A stretch of 64,000 nt of DNA from Kribbella sp. ALI-6-A. Lineage in GTDB: Bacteria > Actinomycetota > Actinomycetes > Propionibacteriales > Kribbellaceae. The notes beneath the pieces were generated by a model. It had not been told where the DNA came from. It did not search any database and worked only from the letters and a program-made list of their open reading frames with translations. The translations under genes were made by a program, and so were the position numbers. Below, in pieces: positions 16,291-25,421 of this stretch (the stretch's first letter is position 1; every line of letters starts with the position of its first letter). The stretch lies in the NCBI RefSeq assembly GCF_001984195.1, contig NZ_MTQN01000011.1, positions 806,001 through 870,000 on the forward strand, given 5' to 3'.

Positions 16291-17174
16291 ATCCGTTCCA
16301 CCTCGCGGGTTCCGAACAGGCCGTACGGTCTGACCAGCAGGACGAGCAGCATCAGCAGGTACGGCACGACCAGGAAGAAGTCGCCGCCGAAGACCGGGCT
16401 GAGCGAGCCGCCGTAGTTGCCGACCAGCGCCTCGACCACGCCGATCGCCAGGCCCGCGACCACCGCGCCGCCGAGCGAGTCGAGCCCGCCGAGAATGATC
16501 ACCGGCAGGGCCTTGAGCGCGGTCAGCCACAGGTTCTGTTCGAGGCCGATGCCGGTGGACAGGAACACGCCGGCCAGTCCGGCCAGCATCGCCGCGAGTG
16601 CCCAGGACAGCGCGAACACCGCGCCGACCGAGACGCCTTGGGCTTGAGCGACCTCCTGGTCCGACGACGCCGCGCGCATCGCCAGCCCGGTCCGGGACCA
16701 GCGGTAGAAGGCGAACAGCGCCGCGACGACAACCAGGGTCGTGACGAGGGTGGCGAGGTGCCGCTGGTCGATCGTCACTCCGCCGACCGCCAGTTGCTTC
16801 AGGCCCCAGGGATCGCCCATTTGCCGGATGTCCACGCCGATGAACGAGTTCACCACCGTTCGGATCACGATGTCGACGCCGAGGGTGATGATCGCGATCA
16901 CGAACACCGGCTTGCCGATCATCGGCCGCAGCGCCAGTCGTTCGACGCCGGCACCGAGCAGGCCGGTGAGCAGCAGGGCGACCACGACCGCCAGGAAGAA
17001 GTTCATCGACAGCACCAGGTAGCTGACGAGCAGACCGCCGACCATCATGAAGGCCGGCTGGGCGAAGCTGATCACCCGCATGGACTTGTAGACGATCACG
17101 AAACCGAGCGCAAGCAGCGCGTAGATCGACCCGTTGCCCAGGCCGCGGACCACCGTGGCGACCAGATCGTTCAT
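16287..17174 (-). CDS. livH: ABC transporter permease, LivH type
   Basis: 295 residues from ATG 17174, eight or so hydrophobic helices. The N-terminus LGNGSIYALLALGFVIVYKSM is the usual LivH opening, and the cytoplasmic coupling loop TGLAMRAASSDQEVAQAQGV is clear. ALPVIILGGLDSLGGAVVAG is a conserved LivH stretch near the C-terminus. It forms the membrane channel with LivM. The start overlaps the fadD stop (ATGA), and its own stop overlaps livM in the same way, so the synthetase and the permeases are tightly co-translated. Confidence 0.92.
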   Translation of the reverse strand: MNDLVATVVRGLGNGSIYALLALGFVIVYKSMRVISFAQPAFMMVGGLLVSYLVLSMNFFLAVVVALLLTGLLGAGVERLALRPMIGKPVFVIAIITLGVDIVIRTVVNSFIGVDIRQMGDPWGLKQLAVGGVTIDQRHLATLVTTLVVVAALFAFYRWSRTGLAMRAASSDQEVAQAQGVSVGAVFALSWALAAMLAGLAGVFLSTGIGLEQNLWLTALKALPVIILGGLDSLGGAVVAGLAIGVVEALVGNYGGSLSPVFGGDFFLVVPYLLMLLVLLVRPYGLFGTREVERI

Positions 17175-19030
17175 CGCGCACCCACCCGGTACATCGACTC
17201 GACCAGCTCCTCGTACGCCGACGCGACGGCGCTGCGCTTCACCTTCTGCGTCGCGGTGAGCTCGCCGTCCTCGTGCTCCAGCAACTTCGGCAGCAGCCGG
17301 AACGTCTTGACCTGCTCTACGGTCGCGAACCGCTCGTTGACCTCGTCGACCACGCCCTGCACGAGCGCGATCACCTCCTGCTTGGAGCTCAGGTCGCGGT
17401 ACGTCGAGTACGGCAGCCGGCGCTGCTGGGCCCAGTGGCCGACGGTGTCCGGCTCGATCCCGATCAGCGCGGTCAGGTACTTGCGGCCGTCGCCGATCAC
17501 CACCGCCTCCTTGACGTACGGCGAGGCCTTCAGCGCGTTCTCGATCTCCGACGGCGCGATGTTCTTGCCACCCGCGGTGATGATCAGGTCCTTCATCCGG
17601 TCGGTGATGCGCAGGTGGGTGCCGTCCACCCACTCGCCGACGTCGCCGGTGTGCAGCCACCCGTCCGGGTCGATCACCCGCGCGGTGGCCTCGGGGTCGT
17701 GCCAGTAGCCGGCGAACGTGCCGTCGTGCCGGGTGAGGATCTCGCCGGTGAGCTCGTCGATCCGGATCTCGGCCCGGTCGTGCGGCTCGCCGACCGTACC
17801 GACCTTCACCCGGCCGGGACGGTTCGCGGTGGCCACCGCCGAGTTCTCGGTCATCCCGTACACCTCGTGCATCGGCAGCCCGAGCCCCATGAAGAACCGC
17901 AGCACCTCGGGTGCGATCGGCGCGGCCCCGGACGCGGCGTACCGGACCTTGCGCAGGCCGACGCGGTCGAGCAGGGCGCGGTAACAGACCAGGTAGCCGA
18001 CGGCGTGGACCAGCCGCGAAGCCACCGTGTGCCGGCCGCCATTGGCCGCCAGGACGTCGCCGATCCAGTCCGCCCGGCGCAGCCAGAATCCACCGGCGGA
18101 CCGCTTGAGCGGGCCCGCCGACGCGATCCGGATCTGTACGCCGGCCGCGATCTTCTCCCAGATCCGCGGGACGCCGAACAGGATGGTCGGCTGCACCTCG
18201 TGCAAGTTGCCGGCGACGGTCTCGATCGACTCCGCGAAGTGCACGCAGACCCCGGCGCCGGCGCCGAACCAGCAGCTGAAGACCCGCTCGGCGACGTGGC
18301 ACAACGGCAGGTACGACAGCACGCTGTCCTTCGGCGAGGGCGGTGCTCCGGTGAAGCCGCCGCGCTCGACCAGCTCCCGGATGGCGAAGTCGACGTTCGC
18401 GACGGTCAGCATCACGCCCTTCGGCGGGCCCGTCGTCCCCGAGGTGTAGACCAGCGTCGCCACGTCGTCCGGGCGGGCCTGGTCCATCCGCTCGTCCACC
18501 GCCGCGGGGTGGGCGGCCCGGTGTTGTTGGCCGAGGGCAAGGAAATCGGGCCAGGCGAGCAGCCGCGGGTCGTCGTACCGGTTCCTGATGCCGCGTGGCT
18601 CCAGGTAGACGATGTGCTCCAGGTCCGGCAGTTCGTCGGCGACCGCGAGGGCCTTGTCGACCTGCTCCTGGTCCTCCGCGACCAGCACCCGGGAACCGGA
18701 GTGACGCAGCAGGTAGGCGACCTCGGCGACCGGGTTCGTCGGATAGAGCCCGACCGTGGCGGCCCGCACCGCGACCGTGCCGACGTCGGTGTACAGCCAC
18801 TCCCGGCGGTTCTCCGAGTGGATCGCCACCCGGTCCCCCGGTTCGATGCCGAGGGCAAGCAACGCGTGACCGACCAGCGTCGCGGTGTCCCAGTACGCCG
18901 ACCAGCTGACCTGTTGCCAGAGCCCGAGATCCTTCTCCCGCAGGGCGATCACGTCCGGGGTCGTGCGGGCCCGCTCGCGCACCCGCGTCGCGATCGTGGC
19001 GAGCCTGGTCCCGGCCGTGACGGTGCTCAT
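17171..19030 (-). CDS. fadD: AMP-forming acyl-CoA synthetase embedded in an ABC importer operon
   Basis: 619 residues. ANL-superfamily motifs are intact: the AMP-binding P-loop YTSGTTGPPKGVM, YGMTENSA, GWLHTGDVGEW, and the C-terminal ITAGGKNIAPSEIEN core with the catalytic-lysine region near ATQKVKRS. Length and order fit long-chain acyl-CoA synthetases (FAA1/FadD15-like). It would activate an imported carboxylate to its CoA thioester. ATG 19030 overlaps the livG stop, and the stop overlaps the livH start. Placement between the ATPase and permease genes suggests vectorial activation of the transported substrate. Substrate chain length cannot be told from sequence alone. Confidence 0.9.
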   Translation of the reverse strand: MSTVTAGTRLATIATRVRERARTTPDVIALREKDLGLWQQVSWSAYWDTATLVGHALLALGIEPGDRVAIHSENRREWLYTDVGTVAVRAATVGLYPTNPVAEVAYLLRHSGSRVLVAEDQEQVDKALAVADELPDLEHIVYLEPRGIRNRYDDPRLLAWPDFLALGQQHRAAHPAAVDERMDQARPDDVATLVYTSGTTGPPKGVMLTVANVDFAIRELVERGGFTGAPPSPKDSVLSYLPLCHVAERVFSCWFGAGAGVCVHFAESIETVAGNLHEVQPTILFGVPRIWEKIAAGVQIRIASAGPLKRSAGGFWLRRADWIGDVLAANGGRHTVASRLVHAVGYLVCYRALLDRVGLRKVRYAASGAAPIAPEVLRFFMGLGLPMHEVYGMTENSAVATANRPGRVKVGTVGEPHDRAEIRIDELTGEILTRHDGTFAGYWHDPEATARVIDPDGWLHTGDVGEWVDGTHLRITDRMKDLIITAGGKNIAPSEIENALKASPYVKEAVVIGDGRKYLTALIGIEPDTVGHWAQQRRLPYSTYRDLSSKQEVIALVQGVVDEVNERFATVEQVKTFRLLPKLLEHEDGELTATQKVKRSAVASAYEELVESMYRVGAR

Positions 19031-19863
19031 GACCGGTCCACGATCCGGTGCTGTTCGCCCAGGTAGGCCCGCACCACGTCGGGATCGGCGGCGACCTCCC
19101 GGGGCGGACCGGTCCGAATCGGGCGGCCGAAGTCGACCACCAGGATCCGGTCGGCCAGGTCCATCACCAAGCCCATGTCGTGCTCGACCATCACGATCGG
19201 CAGTCCGAGCTCGTCGCGGATGTCGAGGATGAACCGGGCCATGTCCTCGGTCTCCTCGAGGTTCATCCCGGCGACCGGCTCGTCGAGCAGCAGCAGCTTC
19301 GGTTCCGCGGCCAGGGCCCGGCCCAGCTCGACGCGTTTCTGGACGCCGTACGGCAGCAGGCCGACCGGCATCCGCCGCCACGGGGCCAGCTCGAGGAAGT
19401 CGACGATCCGCTCGACCGCGAGGCGGTTGGCGCACTCGTTGCGGCGGGCCTTGCCCAGCCACGCGAACGCCGCGAGCACGCCGTACGGGTGGTGGTGATG
19501 GCGGCCGAGCATCAGGTTGTCGAGCACGGTCAGGTTGGAGAACAGTTCGATGTTCTGGAAGGTCCGGGCGATGCCGAGCCGGGCGATCGCGTGCGGTTTG
19601 CGCCCGATCAGCTCGTGGTCGCCGAACCGGACCGAGCCGCGCTGCGGGCGGTACACACCGGACAGCACGTTGAAGATCGAGGTCTTGCCCGCTCCGTTCG
19701 GGCCGATCACCGCGAACAGTTCGCCCGGTTCCACGGTGAAGCTGACGCCGTTCAGCGCGGTCACGCCGGAGAACTCCAGCAGCACGTCGTCGAAGCTCAG
19801 CACCGGCGGCGGCGCCGGGGCCGTCTCCTCCGGCCGGGTCTGCGTGGCGGTCACGACAGCCAC
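19027..19863 (-). CDS. livG: ABC transporter ATP-binding protein, LivG type
   Basis: 278 residues. Walker A GPNGAGKTS near 53-61, Q-loop RTFQNIELF, Walker B KLLLLDEPVAGMN, and H-loop IVMVEHDMGLVM. The ABC signature is unusual: where LSxGxQ is expected the sequence reads LPYGVQKRVELGRAL, which is common in LivG-like proteins. A His-rich stretch (GRHHHHPYG) lies in the helical domain. The first 20 residues are a Pro/Glu/Thr-rich extension. It overlaps livF by 13 bases and fadD by four. It forms the nucleotide-binding dimer with LivF. Confidence 0.92.
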   Translation of the reverse strand: MAVVTATQTRPEETAPAPPPVLSFDDVLLEFSGVTALNGVSFTVEPGELFAVIGPNGAGKTSIFNVLSGVYRPQRGSVRFGDHELIGRKPHAIARLGIARTFQNIELFSNLTVLDNLMLGRHHHHPYGVLAAFAWLGKARRNECANRLAVERIVDFLELAPWRRMPVGLLPYGVQKRVELGRALAAEPKLLLLDEPVAGMNLEETEDMARFILDIRDELGLPIVMVEHDMGLVMDLADRILVVDFGRPIRTGPPREVAADPDVVRAYLGEQHRIVDRS

Positions 19864-20636
19864 CGCTTCCGGCGCCGGTAGTGCTTCACGTCCCGGAACG
19901 ACCGGGCGCTGCCCTCGGCGCCGAGCCCGAGGTAGAACTCGCGGACGTCGCCGTCGGCGAGCAGTTCGGCGGCCGGCTTGTCCATCACCATCGCGCCGTT
20001 CTCCAGCACGTACCCGTGCTCGGCGATCGCCAGGGCCATCGCCGCGTTCTGCTCGACCAGCAGCACTGTCGTTCCGGCCCGGTTGATGTCGACGATCACG
20101 TCCCGGATCTGCTGGACGACCAGTGGCGCCAGGCCGAGACTGGGCTCGTCCATCAGCAGGTACTCCGGATCCGACATCAGCGCCCGGCCGATCGCCAGCA
20201 TCTGCTGCTCGCCGCCGGACAGGTATCCGGCCACCGTGCGCCGCCGGTCGGCCAGCACCGGGAACAGGTCGTAGGTGCGGTCCAGGTTGACCTTCAACGA
20301 CTTCGGCCGGACGTGCCCGCCGATCCGCAGGTTCTCCTCGACCGTCAGCTCGGTGAAGATCCGGCGGCCTTCCATCACCTGTTTGATGCCCAGGGCAGCG
20401 ATCCGGCTCGGCCCCAGGCCGTGCACCGGCTCGCCGTCCAGCGTGATCGAGCCGCGGCTGACCTTGCCGCCGTGCAGGTCCAGCAGGCCGGACAACGCGC
20501 GCAGCAGGGTGGATTTGCCGGCCCCGTTCGCGCCGAGCAGCGCGACGATCCGCCCCTGCGGGACCTCGAGGCTGACCCCGCGCAGGACCAGCATCACCTC
20601 GTCGTAGACGACTTCGAGATTCGTCGCTGCCAGCAC
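19851..20636 (-). CDS. livF: ABC transporter ATP-binding protein, LivF type
   Basis: 261 residues from GTG 20636. Walker A GANGAGKST, the signature LSGGEQQML, Walker B YLLMDEPSLGLAPLVV and the H-loop LLVEQNAAMAL identify the second nucleotide-binding subunit of a LivFGHMJ-type importer. It is the first gene of the operon. The C-terminus is extended (GAEGSARSFRDVKHYRRRKRWLS) beyond the usual LivF end near ADGDVREFYLG. No regulator is encoded next to the operon. Confidence 0.92.
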   Translation of the reverse strand: MLAATNLEVVYDEVMLVLRGVSLEVPQGRIVALLGANGAGKSTLLRALSGLLDLHGGKVSRGSITLDGEPVHGLGPSRIAALGIKQVMEGRRIFTELTVEENLRIGGHVRPKSLKVNLDRTYDLFPVLADRRRTVAGYLSGGEQQMLAIGRALMSDPEYLLMDEPSLGLAPLVVQQIRDVIVDINRAGTTVLLVEQNAAMALAIAEHGYVLENGAMVMDKPAAELLADGDVREFYLGLGAEGSARSFRDVKHYRRRKRWLS

Positions 20637-20832
20637 GTCCGGCCTCCTGGATCCCCGAAGGTTCCCACCGTCCTGGCGAGTGAGTGTGACAGCAGCGATG
20701 TCGTCTACGGAAGAGCTCCGGCCCGGAAACCGGACGCCGATGCCCGAACCGTGATCGGCGCCCGCGGGCGGCGTTCGTGCTGGTCAGGAGTGAACTGGCG
20801 CGACGCCTGGGTACAGCCGGGGGCGGAACGGC
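20637..20832. other. Intergenic gap between hisH and the transporter operon
   Basis: About 200 bases between the 3' end of hisH and the start of livF; both are on the minus strand. It must hold the livF promoter and any hisH terminator, but I see no convincing hexamers or strong hairpin. No RNA gene or small frame with a ribosome site is visible. hisA and hisF, which normally follow hisH, are absent. Confidence 0.5.
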
Positions 20833-21474
20833 TCAGAGCGAGCGGACCCAGTTGGCCAGCAGTTCGGCGCCGGCGTCGCCGGACTTCTCCGGGTGGAACT
20901 GGGTCGCCGACAGCGGCCCGTTCTCGACTGCGGCGACGAAGCGGTCACCGCCGTACGACGTCCAGGTGACCTTCGGCGCAACCGACTCGCGGGCGTCGAT
21001 GAGCTCCCACTCGCGCACGCCGTAGGAGTGCACGAAGTAGAAGCGTTCCTTCTCGATGCCCTCGAACAGCGTGCTGCCGGCCGGCACGTCGACGGTGTTC
21101 CAGCCCATGTGCGGGACCGGCTCGGTGCCCTCGGGCCGCAGCCGCTCGACCGTCCCGGGCCATTGCTCGCAGCCCTCGGTCTCGACGCCGTGCTCGATGC
21201 CCTTGGCGAACAGGATCTGCATCCCGACGCAGATCCCGAGCACCGGACGGCCGCCGGTCAGGCGCTTGTCGACGACGGCGTCGCCGCGGACCGACTTCAG
21301 TCCGGTCATACAGGCCTCGAACGCGCCGACGCCGGGCACGAGCAGACCGTCGGCGTCCAGCGCCTGCTGGTAGTCCGAGGTCACCGTGACGTCGGCGCCG
21401 ACGCGCTGCAGCGCCCGTTCGCCGGATCGGATGTTGCCCGAGCCGTAGTCGAGCAGGACGACCTTCTTGCTCAC
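20833..21474 (-). CDS. hisH: Imidazole glycerol phosphate synthase, glutamine amidotransferase subunit
   Basis: 213 residues. Class I glutamine amidotransferase: nucleophile Cys in LGICVGMQIL, oxyanion-strand LVPGVGAFEACM, and the catalytic His-Glu pair in SATQFHPEKSG. With HisF it converts PRFAR and glutamine-derived ammonia to IGP and AICAR in histidine synthesis. It follows hisB by 10 bases in the hisD-C-B-H operon. No hisF or hisA is present in the window, so its partner must be encoded elsewhere. Confidence 0.96.
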   Translation of the reverse strand: MSKKVVLLDYGSGNIRSGERALQRVGADVTVTSDYQQALDADGLLVPGVGAFEACMTGLKSVRGDAVVDKRLTGGRPVLGICVGMQILFAKGIEHGVETEGCEQWPGTVERLRPEGTEPVPHMGWNTVDVPAGSTLFEGIEKERFYFVHSYGVREWELIDARESVAPKVTWTSYGGDRFVAAVENGPLSATQFHPEKSGDAGAELLANWVRSL

Positions 21475-21484
21475 AGTGCTGTCC

Positions 21485-22084
21485 TCACAGGGCGCCCTTG
21501 GTGGAGGGAATGCCTGGCTGCCGCGGGTCCAGCTCGGCCGCGTCGCGCAGTGCCCGCGCGAACGCCTTGAACTGCGCCTCCACGATGTGGTGCGGGTCGC
21601 GGCCGGACAGCACCCGGATGTGAATGCAGATCGCCGCGTTGAACGCGAGCGTCTCGAACACGTGCTGGGTCAGCGAACCGGCGTAGTCGCCGCCGATGAT
21701 CGCGTAGACCTGACCGTCGGGCTCACCGGTGTGCACGCAGTACGGCCGGCCGGACAGGTCGACCGTGCAGTGCACGAGCGCCTCGTCCAGCGGCACGGTC
21801 GCGTCGCCGAAGCGGCGGATGCCCTTCTTGTCGCCCAGCGCCTCTCGCAGCGCCTGGCCGAGACCGATCGCGGTGTCCTCGACGGTGTGGTGCGCGTCGA
21901 TCTCCAGGTCGCCGACCGTGTTCACGTGCAGGTCGAGCAGCGCGTGCTTGGCCAGCGCGTTGAGCATGTGGTCGTAGAAGCCGACCCCGGTGGAGATGTC
22001 GGCCCGGCCGGTGCCGTCCAGGTCGAGCTCGACCAGGACCTTGGACTCGCTGGTCTCCCGGTCGATCCGGGCTGTGCGACTCAT
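21485..22084 (-). CDS. hisB: Imidazoleglycerol-phosphate dehydratase
   Basis: 199 residues from ATG 22084, the monofunctional HisB of actinobacteria without the phosphatase domain. The two metal-binding repeats DIDAHHTVED-type (LEIDAHHTVEDTAIGLGQAL) and SGRDPHHIVEAQFKAFARAL carry the Mn-ligand histidines and glutamates; GFYDHMLNALAKH is also conserved. It dehydrates IGP to imidazole-acetol phosphate. The start overlaps the hisC stop by four bases. Confidence 0.96.
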   Translation of the reverse strand: MSRTARIDRETSESKVLVELDLDGTGRADISTGVGFYDHMLNALAKHALLDLHVNTVGDLEIDAHHTVEDTAIGLGQALREALGDKKGIRRFGDATVPLDEALVHCTVDLSGRPYCVHTGEPDGQVYAIIGGDYAGSLTQHVFETLAFNAAICIHIRVLSGRDPHHIVEAQFKAFARALRDAAELDPRQPGIPSTKGAL

Positions 22085-23199
22085 GACTGCCTTCCCACGT
22101 CGGTCTTCAGAACTTTCTCCAGCGACGCCCGGAACGTCGCCATCTCGGCGCCGGTGCCGATCGACACCCGCAACCAGCCGTCCGGCCCGGTCTCCCGGAT
22201 CAGCACGCCGTCGTCGAGCAGCGCCTGCCAGACCGCGTGCCGGTCGGCAAATGTGCCGAACAGGACGAAGTTCGCGTCCGAGTCGACCGCGCGCAGGCCC
22301 TGCGCCCGCAGCCACTCGACGGTCTCGTCCCGCTCGACGCGCAGCTGACCGACCCGGCCGAGCAGCTCGTCGGAGTGCCGCAAGGCTGCCCGCGCGACCG
22401 CCTGGGTCACCGCGGACAGGTGGTACGGCAGCCGCACGATGCGCAGCGCGTCCACCAACTGCTTGCTCGCGGCAAGATAACCGACCCGGGCGCCGGCCAG
22501 CGCGAACGCCTTCGAGGTCGTCCGCGCCACCGCGAGATTCGGGTACGCCGGCAGCAGGCTGACCGCGCTCGGCGTCCCCTCCCGGCGGAACTCCGCGTAC
22601 GCCTCGTCGACCACCAGCACCGCGCCGATCGACGCGGTGCGGCCGGCGAGTGCTTCGATCAGCTGGATCGGCAGCGCCGTACCGGTCGGGTTGTTCGGCG
22701 AGGCGAGCAGCACGACCGAGGGGCGGTGCCGCGAGATCGCCGCGAGCGCCTTGCTCTGGTCGAGCGTGAAGTCGTGCGACCGGCGGCCGACGACCCAGCC
22801 GGTGTTGGTGTCGCGCGCGTACTCCGGGTACATCGAGTACGTCGGGGCGAACGACAGCGCCGTGCGGCCCGGACCGCCGAAGGCCTGCAGGAGATGCAGC
22901 ATGACCTCGTTCGACCCGTTGGCCGCCCAGAGCTGCTCGGCGGTCAGGTGCGCTCCGGACTCCCGGCCGAGGTAGGCCGCGAGGTCGGCGCGCAGGTCCA
23001 TGAACTCGCGGTCGGGGTAGCGATTGAGCCCGGCCGCGGCCGCGGCGACCGACGCGGTGATGTCCGCGACGACGGCCTCGCTCGGCGGATACGGGTTCTC
23101 GTTGACGTTGAGCAGCACCGGGACGTCGAGCTGCGGTGCGCCGTACGGTTCGAACGCTTTCAGCTCGTCGCGGATCGGCAGCCCGTCGAAGCGGCCCAT
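22081..23199 (-). CDS. hisC: Histidinol-phosphate aminotransferase
   Basis: 372 residues from ATG 23199. Class I/II PLP aminotransferase: substrate loop LNVNENPYPPSE, the ASPNNPTGTALP strand, DEAYAEF, and the PLP lysine in TTSKAFALAGARVGYL. It converts imidazole-acetol phosphate and glutamate to histidinol phosphate. The start overlaps the hisD stop by one base; the stop overlaps hisB. Confidence 0.96.
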   Translation of the reverse strand: MGRFDGLPIRDELKAFEPYGAPQLDVPVLLNVNENPYPPSEAVVADITASVAAAAAGLNRYPDREFMDLRADLAAYLGRESGAHLTAEQLWAANGSNEVMLHLLQAFGGPGRTALSFAPTYSMYPEYARDTNTGWVVGRRSHDFTLDQSKALAAISRHRPSVVLLASPNNPTGTALPIQLIEALAGRTASIGAVLVVDEAYAEFRREGTPSAVSLLPAYPNLAVARTTSKAFALAGARVGYLAASKQLVDALRIVRLPYHLSAVTQAVARAALRHSDELLGRVGQLRVERDETVEWLRAQGLRAVDSDANFVLFGTFADRHAVWQALLDDGVLIRETGPDGWLRVSIGTGAEMATFRASLEKVLKTDVGRQS

Positions 23200-24632
23200 C
23201 AGTTGTCCCTGGTGATTCGCTCGGACGCGGCGATCTCGGCCAGATCGCCGGACAGGGACGCGGCGTTCTCGTCGCTGTCCCCGGACGCGGCGGTGCCGGC
23301 CCCGGACGCCCCCGGGCCGGGGAAGCGCGCGGACACGGCGGCGCCGTGCGCGGGCAGGTCCTCGGCGTTCGCGAGCGCGACGACGTGGCCGGCGACCTCG
23401 TGCAGCGCATCGCGGCTGTAGTTCACCACGTGCATCGCCTTGAGGAAGCTGCGCACGGACAGGCCGGACGAGTGGCACGCGCAGCCCGCGGTGGGCAGCA
23501 CGTGGTTCGACCCGGCGCAGTAGTCGCCCAGCGAGACCGGGGACCAGCCGCCGACGAAGATCGCGCCGGCGTTGTTGATCAGCGCGGCCCGCTGCTCGGC
23601 GTCCTCGGTCTGGATCTCCAGGTGCTCGGCGGCGTACGCGTCGACCAGCGCGGTGCCCTGGTCGAGGTCGTCGACCAGCACGATGGCCGACTGCTGCCCG
23701 GCGAGGGCTTCCGTGACGCGCTCGGAGTGCTTGGTCCGGGCAACCTGCCCGGGCAGCTCGGCCTCGACCGCGGCCGCGAGCGACTCGCTCGGCGTGACCA
23801 GCACGCTGGCCGCCATCGGGTCGTGCTCGGCCTGGCTGATCAGGTCGGCGGCGACGTGCGCCGGTTCGGCGGTCGCGTCGGCCAGCACGGCGATCTCGGT
23901 CGGGCCGGCCTCGGAGTCGATGCCGACCTGGCCGAGCAGGAACCGCTTGGCCGCGACGACGTAGATGTTGCCGGGGCCGGTGATCAGGTTGACCTTGCGG
24001 CACCCGTCGAAGCCGTAGGCGAACCCGGCGATCGCCTGCGCGCCGCCCATCGCGTACACCTCGTCGATGCCGAGCATCGCGCAGACCGCGAGCACGGTCG
24101 GGTGCGGCAGGCCACCGAACTCCTTCTGTGGCGGCGATGCCACAGCGAGCGACGGGACGCCGGCAACCTGGGCCGGAACGACGTTCATCACCACGCTGGA
24201 CGCCAACGGCGCACGACCGCCCGGCACGTACAGCCCGACGCGCTGGACCGGCACCAGTCGCTGGGTCACCCGGCCACCCGGCGCCGGCTCGGACGCGACG
24301 TCGCCGCCGAGCTCGTCCTCGCTGACCTCGCGGACCCGGCGGATCGACTCCTCGAAGGCAGCACGCACCGTCGGGTCGAGCTCCTCCAGCGCCGTCTTCA
24401 GCGCCTCGGCGGGGACCCGGAGGTCGTCCACGCGGACCTGGTCGAACTTCTCGCCGTACTCCCTGATCGCCTCGAGACCACGATGCCGGACGTCCAGACA
24501 GATCGGTCGGACGACGTCGAGAGCCTTCTCGACGTCGAACACGGCTCGGGGCACCAGGGCGTGAACTTCGGCAGGGAGATCAAGGAGCTCTCCGGCCGCC
24601 ACTCGGCCCCGCAGGTCGACGCGGCGAATCAT
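23199..24632 (-). CDS. hisD: Histidinol dehydrogenase
   Basis: 477 residues from ATG 24632 (MIRRVDLRG); an upstream extension to 24785 is rejected because it lies under the divergent LON-domain gene. Conserved blocks include VPVQRVGLYVPGGRAPLASSV, ITGPGNIYVVAAKR, the zinc-ligand segment AEHDPMAASVLVTP, and AEHLEIQ. It oxidises histidinol to histidine in two NAD-dependent steps. An Ala/Gly/Ser-rich insert (GASGAGTAASGDSDENAAS) near the C-terminus lengthens it beyond the usual ~430 residues. It is the first gene of the his operon in this window. Confidence 0.96.
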   Translation of the reverse strand: MIRRVDLRGRVAAGELLDLPAEVHALVPRAVFDVEKALDVVRPICLDVRHRGLEAIREYGEKFDQVRVDDLRVPAEALKTALEELDPTVRAAFEESIRRVREVSEDELGGDVASEPAPGGRVTQRLVPVQRVGLYVPGGRAPLASSVVMNVVPAQVAGVPSLAVASPPQKEFGGLPHPTVLAVCAMLGIDEVYAMGGAQAIAGFAYGFDGCRKVNLITGPGNIYVVAAKRFLLGQVGIDSEAGPTEIAVLADATAEPAHVAADLISQAEHDPMAASVLVTPSESLAAAVEAELPGQVARTKHSERVTEALAGQQSAIVLVDDLDQGTALVDAYAAEHLEIQTEDAEQRAALINNAGAIFVGGWSPVSLGDYCAGSNHVLPTAGCACHSSGLSVRSFLKAMHVVNYSRDALHEVAGHVVALANAEDLPAHGAAVSARFPGPGASGAGTAASGDSDENAASLSGDLAEIAASERITRDN

Positions 24633-24711
24633 GGGCCCCAGTCTAGTGGTCACCACCCGCGGGCCGTGGCTCGGCGTACAACCTGTGGATGGTTGCCCTA
24701 GGCTCGACGGT

Positions 24712-25380
24712 ATGGACTCTCGGCTGCCGCTGCTCACCGTCGAGACGGTGATCTTCCCGGGGCTGGTGCTCCCACTGCCGATCACGGACGTCCAGGGGCG
24801 GTCGGTGATCCGCGACCTGGTGGAGAACGGCGGCGAGATGGCGTGCGGCGCGATCGCGGTCCGCGACGGTTACGAGCTGGGCGACCGGGTCTTCCGCTCG
24901 CTGTACGGCACCGGCTGCGCGGCCACGATCTCCGAGATCACGCTGGACCCCGACGACGAGGGTCCGGTCGAGGTGACGCTGACCGGCAACCGCCGGTTCA
25001 AGGTCGACGAACTGGACAGCACCGGCGACTACCTGGTCGCCGACGTCGAGTGGCTGGCCGAGGAACTCGGCGACGACCCGCTCGGTACGGCGATGATCGC
25101 CGTACAGCGCTTCCGCCGGTACGCCGCCGCGGTCACCGAGATCTCCCGCCCCGGCCTGCACATCGGCTCGCTGCCGGACGATCCCGGCACCCTGTCGTAC
25201 TTGATGTCGGCCGCCACCACTCTGCTCACGCCCGAACGCCAGAAGCTGCTCGAGGCTCCCGACACCACCACCCGGCTGGCGCACCTGATCGGCCTGCTGG
25301 ACAACGAGCTGTCCGCCATCGCCGCCATCCCGTCACTGCCCGACACCGACATGTCCTGGGCGACGATGCACCCGAACTGA
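24712..25380 (+). CDS. LON N-terminal-domain (substrate-binding) protein
   Basis: 222 residues from ATG 24712. A TAGGCT -10-like hexamer ends six bases before the ATG, pointing to a leaderless transcript. The opening SRLPLLTVETVIFPGLVLPLPI is the LON-N domain start, and GNRRFKVDELDSTGDYLVADVEWL is the second conserved stretch. There is no AAA+ or protease domain, so it is the free LON-substrate-binding family common in actinobacteria. Its role is not established; substrate recognition or adaptor function is a guess. It is divergent from hisD. Confidence 0.85.
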   Translation: MDSRLPLLTVETVIFPGLVLPLPITDVQGRSVIRDLVENGGEMACGAIAVRDGYELGDRVFRSLYGTGCAATISEITLDPDDEGPVEVTLTGNRRFKVDELDSTGDYLVADVEWLAEELGDDPLGTAMIAVQRFRRYAAAVTEISRPGLHIGSLPDDPGTLSYLMSAATTLLTPERQKLLEAPDTTTRLAHLIGLLDNELSAIAAIPSLPDTDMSWATMHPN

Positions 25381-25383
25381 GCC

Positions 25384-25421
25384 ATACCGGAGTGAATCCC
25401 ACAGTGGTATCGTCGTGGTAT
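25384..25421 (+). promoter_or_regulatory. Candidate operator/promoter of the toxin-antitoxin pair
   Basis: GTGGTAT occurs at 25404-25410 and again at 25415-25421, an 11-base (one helical turn) direct repeat running into the antitoxin ATG at 25420. ATACC at 25384-25388 is the same core inverted. Ribbon-helix-helix antitoxins bind repeated half-sites of this spacing, so this may be the autoregulatory site. Inferred from pattern only. Confidence 0.4.
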
